Part shown: positions 61,891 through 64,000 of the stretch, piece by piece
Numbering within the stretch: position 1 is the first letter of the stretch
Layout of the letters: each line of letters starts with the position of its first letter
Assembly: GCA_000499405.2 (NCBI GenBank)
Contig: HG738137.1
Location: forward strand, 13,385,661 to 13,449,660
Reading direction: 5' to 3'
Source: Onchocerca volvulus
Lineage: Eukaryota > Nematoda > Chromadorea > Rhabditida > Onchocercidae
DNA length: 64,000 nt
The notes under the pieces: model-generated
Database searches by the model: none
The model's input: the letters and a program-made list of their open reading frames with translations, nothing else
What the model was told of the DNA's origin: nothing
Program-made: the position numbers and the translations under genes

Positions 61891-63434
61891 CTGAAATTTA
61901 GCGTGGTCTAACATCCAATGAAACCAAACTAATAAAATGAGCACATAGCATTAGAATTATATATTTCATAGTTCTAAATATAACCAACAAATCATAGCGT
62001 TTATATTTAAAAATATATAAATTAAGAAAATGTTTTAGTTTCGAAAATAATTAAAAAATTTTCCATGTCGATTATTGATCACTGATAAAATCGAATAAAT
62101 GAATGGATTGACTAAAAAGACAATTTGATGTGTTAGCAAACTTTCGCAACTTTCATTTATCGTCATTTCTACCACCTGAATAATTGTGCCAATAATAAAA
62201 ATGCTCAGTTATGTGAAATATGAATAAATAAATATAATTTTTTTTTAATATTTGCATTAAATTTATACGATTTTCTTTTGTATAAAAATATGAAAAGTTT
62301 GGTAATTTTGTACAAATATTTTCATATAAATTGATTTATTGGCAAGTTCCTAGCATAATCTAAACGAAAGATGTAAAATGAATGATCTTTTAAATATTAC
62401 AAACTGATCTTATCAATCAAAAAATTGTTTCAAATAGTATATTAAATCTCGGCAGATTCATGGAAAACACCGAATAGAATGATGATTATTCTCGGTGGAA
62501 AATGAAAAAACGAACTAATAGTATGAGAAAATTGGCAGAAAATAGTGAAAATCTCAGTTAAAATTTCTATTTGTCATTTAGTACCATTGAAATAAAATAG
62601 AAGAATGATGATAAAGGAACTGAAAGAATGAGTATTTCCGAGTTATCTATTTTATTAATTAATATACGGAAGAATAATTTCACTAAGCATAGCACATAAG
62701 TAATTATTAACGTGAATGACATGCGTAACGTACGTCTGCACACGTATTGCATACATATATTATAACATTGTTGCATAAATACGTGCAAAATAAACGTGAA
62801 TGGCAGTTTGTCAGTACAAGTCTACCTACGTTTGCACTCACGTCACAAATCTATGGATGCAACGTAACGTCAACGATCTTTGGATGTAACAATTACGTCG
62901 CTTAACACATTGCACTGTCGTACAGTATGCTTATGACAACGAAAACAATACGTTTCTTTTGCGGTATTACGTTAAGAGGAATCGGGTCTCGTTTGGAAAA
63001 CCATGTCGCATTCTTTGATCATTTCAACGTGGAACGTGCACGTGCATTTTTACACGAAGATACTACGTCCCATACGTTTATAATTCAAAGCGTAAAATTT
63101 CACAAGTGAAGCCCGAGAAATACACACCCGATCATCGGGAATTCCGAGAATGTTACAATTGTCGTCGCGATTCCCGATTGGCTTCGCAGTGGGACAACCG
63201 GTATTTCGCGGATAGCTTTATACGAATTATCGTGTTGGACGGGTTTCATTGGTCGTGAAATCTTAGAGACATTATTTTCGAGATTTGTTGGCTGGTTGTT
63301 TCCCCTGGGGGTTCGGGTATTTGATAAAGGGATCAGCATAAATTTGATTTTGGAAAGCTTGAAATATGAAGAGTTTGTACGATTTTCCGAATGGTCATTT
63401 TTTTTGATAATATTTTGCTCATTTAGGATTAATA
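61891..63434. promoter_or_regulatory. Divergent promoter region with an ACGT-tetramer cluster
   Basis: This 1.5-kb gap separates minus-strand sec-16 from a plus-strand gene. Between 62710 and 63077 the tetramer ACGT occurs 18 times, where roughly one would be expected at this base composition. Variants include TACGTG, GCACGTGC, CACGTCA and CAACGTGG, the cores bound by bZIP (CREB/XBP-1/ATF6-type), bHLH and HIF-type factors. Base composition is less AT-rich from about 62800 to 63350, as in a promoter. A 9-base inverted repeat, ATCGGGAAT (63134-63142) and ATTCCCGAT (63170-63178), sits further right. Short open frames here (62927-63109 plus, 63456-63100 minus) have no coding support. Confidence 0.6.
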
Positions 63435-63557
63435 ATGAGCAGCGATGCGATACCACCAGAAGTTGTTGAACAATTGCGACGATTTAATGAAGCATTAACA
63501 ATTCTCGAAGATACGTATCAGAAGCATTTTTCGAATTCATTAGAAGAAAATATGCAG
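63435..63557 (+). CDS. First exon of an unidentified protein, partial
   Basis: ATG at 63435 follows the acceptor TTTGCTCATTTAG, probably an SL trans-splice site. Forty-one codons run to a donor CAG|GTTTGTTA at 63557/63558. The peptide starts MSSDAIPPEVVEQLRRF, then LTILEDTYQKHF, an acidic amphipathic helix. I do not recognise it with confidence. The spacing of hydrophobic residues recalls the start of C1D/Rrp47-type exosome cofactors, which is a guess. It shares the divergent promoter with sec-16. Confidence 0.6.
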
Positions 63558-64000
63558 GTTTGTTACAATCTTTATCATAAATGACACGTCATTGATTGGT
63601 TATTTACCTTATTATTGAAATTAATCAGTCCAGTTTGTTTAATCGATATCATGCTTCAGCTTATCGTTTGCGTCATATCTGCTTCCTTGAATTTCCATGC
63701 CTTTCATAATTAATTAGTTGTTAGTATTGGGCGATGAATAGATTGTAATATTTTTGATAGTCATGTTGGAAGATTTGTTAGATATCAATTAAAACTACTA
63801 AAGTTTTTTGCCGTTGTGGTGATATATTGATTATATCTGGAATACGGCCACGATATGTCTTCGAGAGCGGGAGAACTGCCTTGGTTGCCATAAAATTTCC
63901 ATTAAATTAGCTGTTAGTGTCTATCTTTTGTTATCACGTGATCTCATTAAATTAGCATGTGAAGATGTTTAGATATGTCTTCAGCATAAATACCATAATT
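63558..64000 (+). other. Intronic sequence of the right-edge gene
   Basis: From the donor at 63558 to the window end I see no acceptor followed by an open frame in phase, so the next exon probably lies beyond base 64000. Nothing else is recognisable. Confidence 0.5.

Noticed and set aside
62927..63456. Two opposing open frames in the sec-16 divergent promoter
   Set aside because: They lie in less AT-rich promoter DNA where stops are rarer; neither has splice sites, homology or conserved motifs.

Overview
The window looks like nuclear DNA of a nematode, most likely a parasitic clade III (filarial-type) species. It is strongly AT-rich, genes are split by small and medium introns with nematode-like U-rich acceptors (TTTCAG), several genes have an acceptor just before the start codon (typical of spliced-leader trans-splicing), and the recognisable proteins are eukaryotic with nematode-style architectures. 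Species assignment is inference. I see no rRNA, tRNA, CRISPR or bacterial operon.

Layout. (1) 1-2242, minus: first exons of an equilibrative nucleoside transporter that runs off the left edge. (2) 2243-6682: AT-rich intergenic DNA with short tandem repeats. (3) 6683-10845, minus: a secreted PSI-plus-class-3-lipase protein that keeps the nucleophile Ser but seems to have lost the catalytic His, and that ends in a long tail derived from trinucleotide repeats. (4) 10846-18505: about 7.7 kb without an intact gene, holding direct repeats, a hairpin, a spliced-leader-bearing retrocopy candidate and a decayed coding stretch. (5) 18525-41282, plus: a giant hybrid polyketide synthase/non-ribosomal peptide synthetase of about 7,285 residues, related to the nematode PKS-1 type. 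Its first 21.3 kb are one uninterrupted exon; only the terminal thioesterase is split by introns. (6) 41766-44405, minus: an SECp43-like two-RRM protein, convergent with the megasynthase. (7) 44406-48680: intergenic, with a second copy of the 15.2-kb repeat family and long homopolymers. (8) 48681-61866, minus: a Sec16 homologue with about 36 exons. (9) 61890-63434: a divergent promoter region with a striking cluster of ACGT tetramers. (10) 63435 onward, plus: first exon of an unidentified gene.

The centre of interest is the megasynthase. Read from its motifs, the order is AT*-DH / KS-AT*-DH*-ACP-KR-ACP / AT-DH-KS-AT*-KR-ACP / KS-AT-KR-PCP / C-A-PCP-TE, where an asterisk marks loss of key catalytic residues. 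It therefore has three complete ketosynthases, two complete acyltransferases, three ketoreductases, two dehydratases that keep the His/Asp pair, and one amino-acid module with a release domain. Predicted product class: a short reduced polyketide joined to one amino acid and released, or passed on, by the thioesterase. In C. elegans, PKS-1 and NRPS-1 together make the nemamides; no NRPS-1 partner lies in this window.
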